Shown in pieces: positions 63,685-64,000 of a DNA stretch of 64,000 nucleotides. Within the stretch, counting starts at the first letter, position 1. Every line of letters begins with the position of its first letter. Position numbers and translations under genes: made by a program. The stretch is from Nocardia caishijiensis NBRC 108228 (lineage in GTDB: Bacteria; Actinomycetota; Actinomycetes; Mycobacteriales; Mycobacteriaceae), in assembly GCF_001612825.1 (NCBI RefSeq), contig NZ_BDBE01000039.1, positions 62,001-126,000 on the forward strand, written 5' to 3'. The notes below the pieces were generated by a model. The model saw only the letters and a list, made by a program, of their open reading frames with translations, was not told the DNA's origin and did no database searches.

Positions 63685-64000
63685 GTGGCCAAACTGAAGT
63701 TGAGTATCGATGTCCCCCTCGCGCCGGACAAGGCGTGGGAGCACGCCTCCGACCTGGAGCACCTCGGTGACTGGCTGGCCATGCACGAGGCGTGGCGCGG
63801 CACGGTTCCCGAGGAACTCACCGAGGGAACGGTGCTCATCGGCGTGGCGCGAGTGAAGGGGTTCCGCAACAAGGTCACCTGGACGGTGCGTACCGCCCGG
63901 CCGCCGCACAAGCTCGCGCTGACCGGCGCCGGGGTCGGTGGGACCAAGTTCGGTATCGATCTGACCGTGCGGCCGAAGGGTGACGGTTCGGCGGTCGACC
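63685..64000 (+). CDS. SRPBCC-family protein (3' end outside window)
   Basis: Reads from GTG 63685 to the window end, 105 residues visible, no stop. AKLKLSIDVPLAPDKAWEHA, DLEHLGDWLAMHEAWRG, FRNKVTWTVRTARPPHKLAL is a polyketide-cyclase/dehydrase-type (SRPBCC) fold, as in the mycobacterial 'type II toxin Rv0910/MT0934' group. It binds small hydrophobic ligands or acts as a toxin in some contexts. No antitoxin-like gene precedes it; 242 bp separate it from the divergent conservon. Full length and role cannot be judged here. Confidence 0.75.
   Translation, partial: MAKLKLSIDVPLAPDKAWEHASDLEHLGDWLAMHEAWRGTVPEELTEGTVLIGVARVKGFRNKVTWTVRTARPPHKLALTGAGVGGTKFGIDLTVRPKGDGSAVD

Noticed and set aside
63685..64000. 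Toxin of a toxin-antitoxin pair (Rv0910-like)
   Set aside because: The fold is suggestive but no antitoxin gene lies in the 242 bp upstream and the 3' side is outside the window.

Overview
The window is high-GC actinobacterial chromosome. Gene content points to a Nocardia/Rhodococcus/Mycobacterium-type member of the Mycobacteriales: a two-domain fatty acyl-CoA reductase-like SDR, a secreted cutinase, an FAD dehydrogenase resembling mycobacterial Rv0785, several F420/FMN luciferase-like enzymes, pruAB with a PucR regulator, and a 'conservon' GTPase operon. Nocardia is my best guess; no database search was possible. Coding density is high, many starts overlap the preceding stop by 4 nt, and no gene-free stretch exceeds 300 bases. 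I saw no tRNA, rRNA, CRISPR array, insertion sequence or replication origin.

Layout: 1-5.8 kb holds the C-terminal part of a two-domain SDR, an NmrA-like protein, a truncated hexapeptide acetyltransferase, a cutinase, a small Lys-tailed exported protein and an FAD dehydrogenase. 5.8-9.3 kb holds an IclR regulator, then a left-going yeiH-like / DUF218 / lysR operon. 9.5-13.7 kb is mixed: a small secreted protein, an AraC regulator divergent from an alpha/beta hydrolase, a mycothiol-transferase (DUF664) remnant, a HAD phosphatase and a PaaI-type thioesterase. 13.8-20.7 kb is a tight right-going operon: GntR/UTRA regulator, 4Fe-4S ferredoxin, sulfonate-type ABC transporter (lipoprotein, permease, ATPase) and an AprA/AsfA-like flavoprotein fused to HEAT repeats. 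20.8-25.0 kb has a serine hydrolase, an orphan conjugation-type small membrane protein, a two-component system and a membrane protein.

25.15-32.7 kb is an eight-gene left-going operon: ABC transporter, a DszB-like desulfinase with the Cys/His/Arg catalytic set, two FMN-dependent monooxygenases, a class II aldolase and a binding-protein-like protein without signal peptide. It is read divergently from an IclR regulator. Together with the 14-20 kb operon and the YeiH-type exporter it makes the first half of the window rich in organosulfur functions; these two operons are the main candidates for an undescribed system.

33.7-48 kb carries accessory metabolism: MFS and amino-acid permeases, two more LLM oxidoreductases, nitroreductase, PPOX protein, glutamine amidotransferase, SMP-30 family lactonase, M50 peptidase, gluconokinase, CocE-type hydrolase and a VOC protein. 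48-54 kb is the proline-catabolism locus (PucR regulator, pruA, pruB, amino-acid permease). 54-59.3 kb has a SRPBCC/acyl-CoA-ligase fusion, a Clp-family AAA+ ATPase that lacks the ClpP-docking loop, and a small secreted protein. 59.5-63.4 kb is a complete left-going conservon (cvnA-B-C-D plus a P450 lacking the ExxR motif). The window ends inside a SRPBCC-family gene.

Positions come from reading the sequence; family names come from recognised motifs and remembered family sequences, not from searches.
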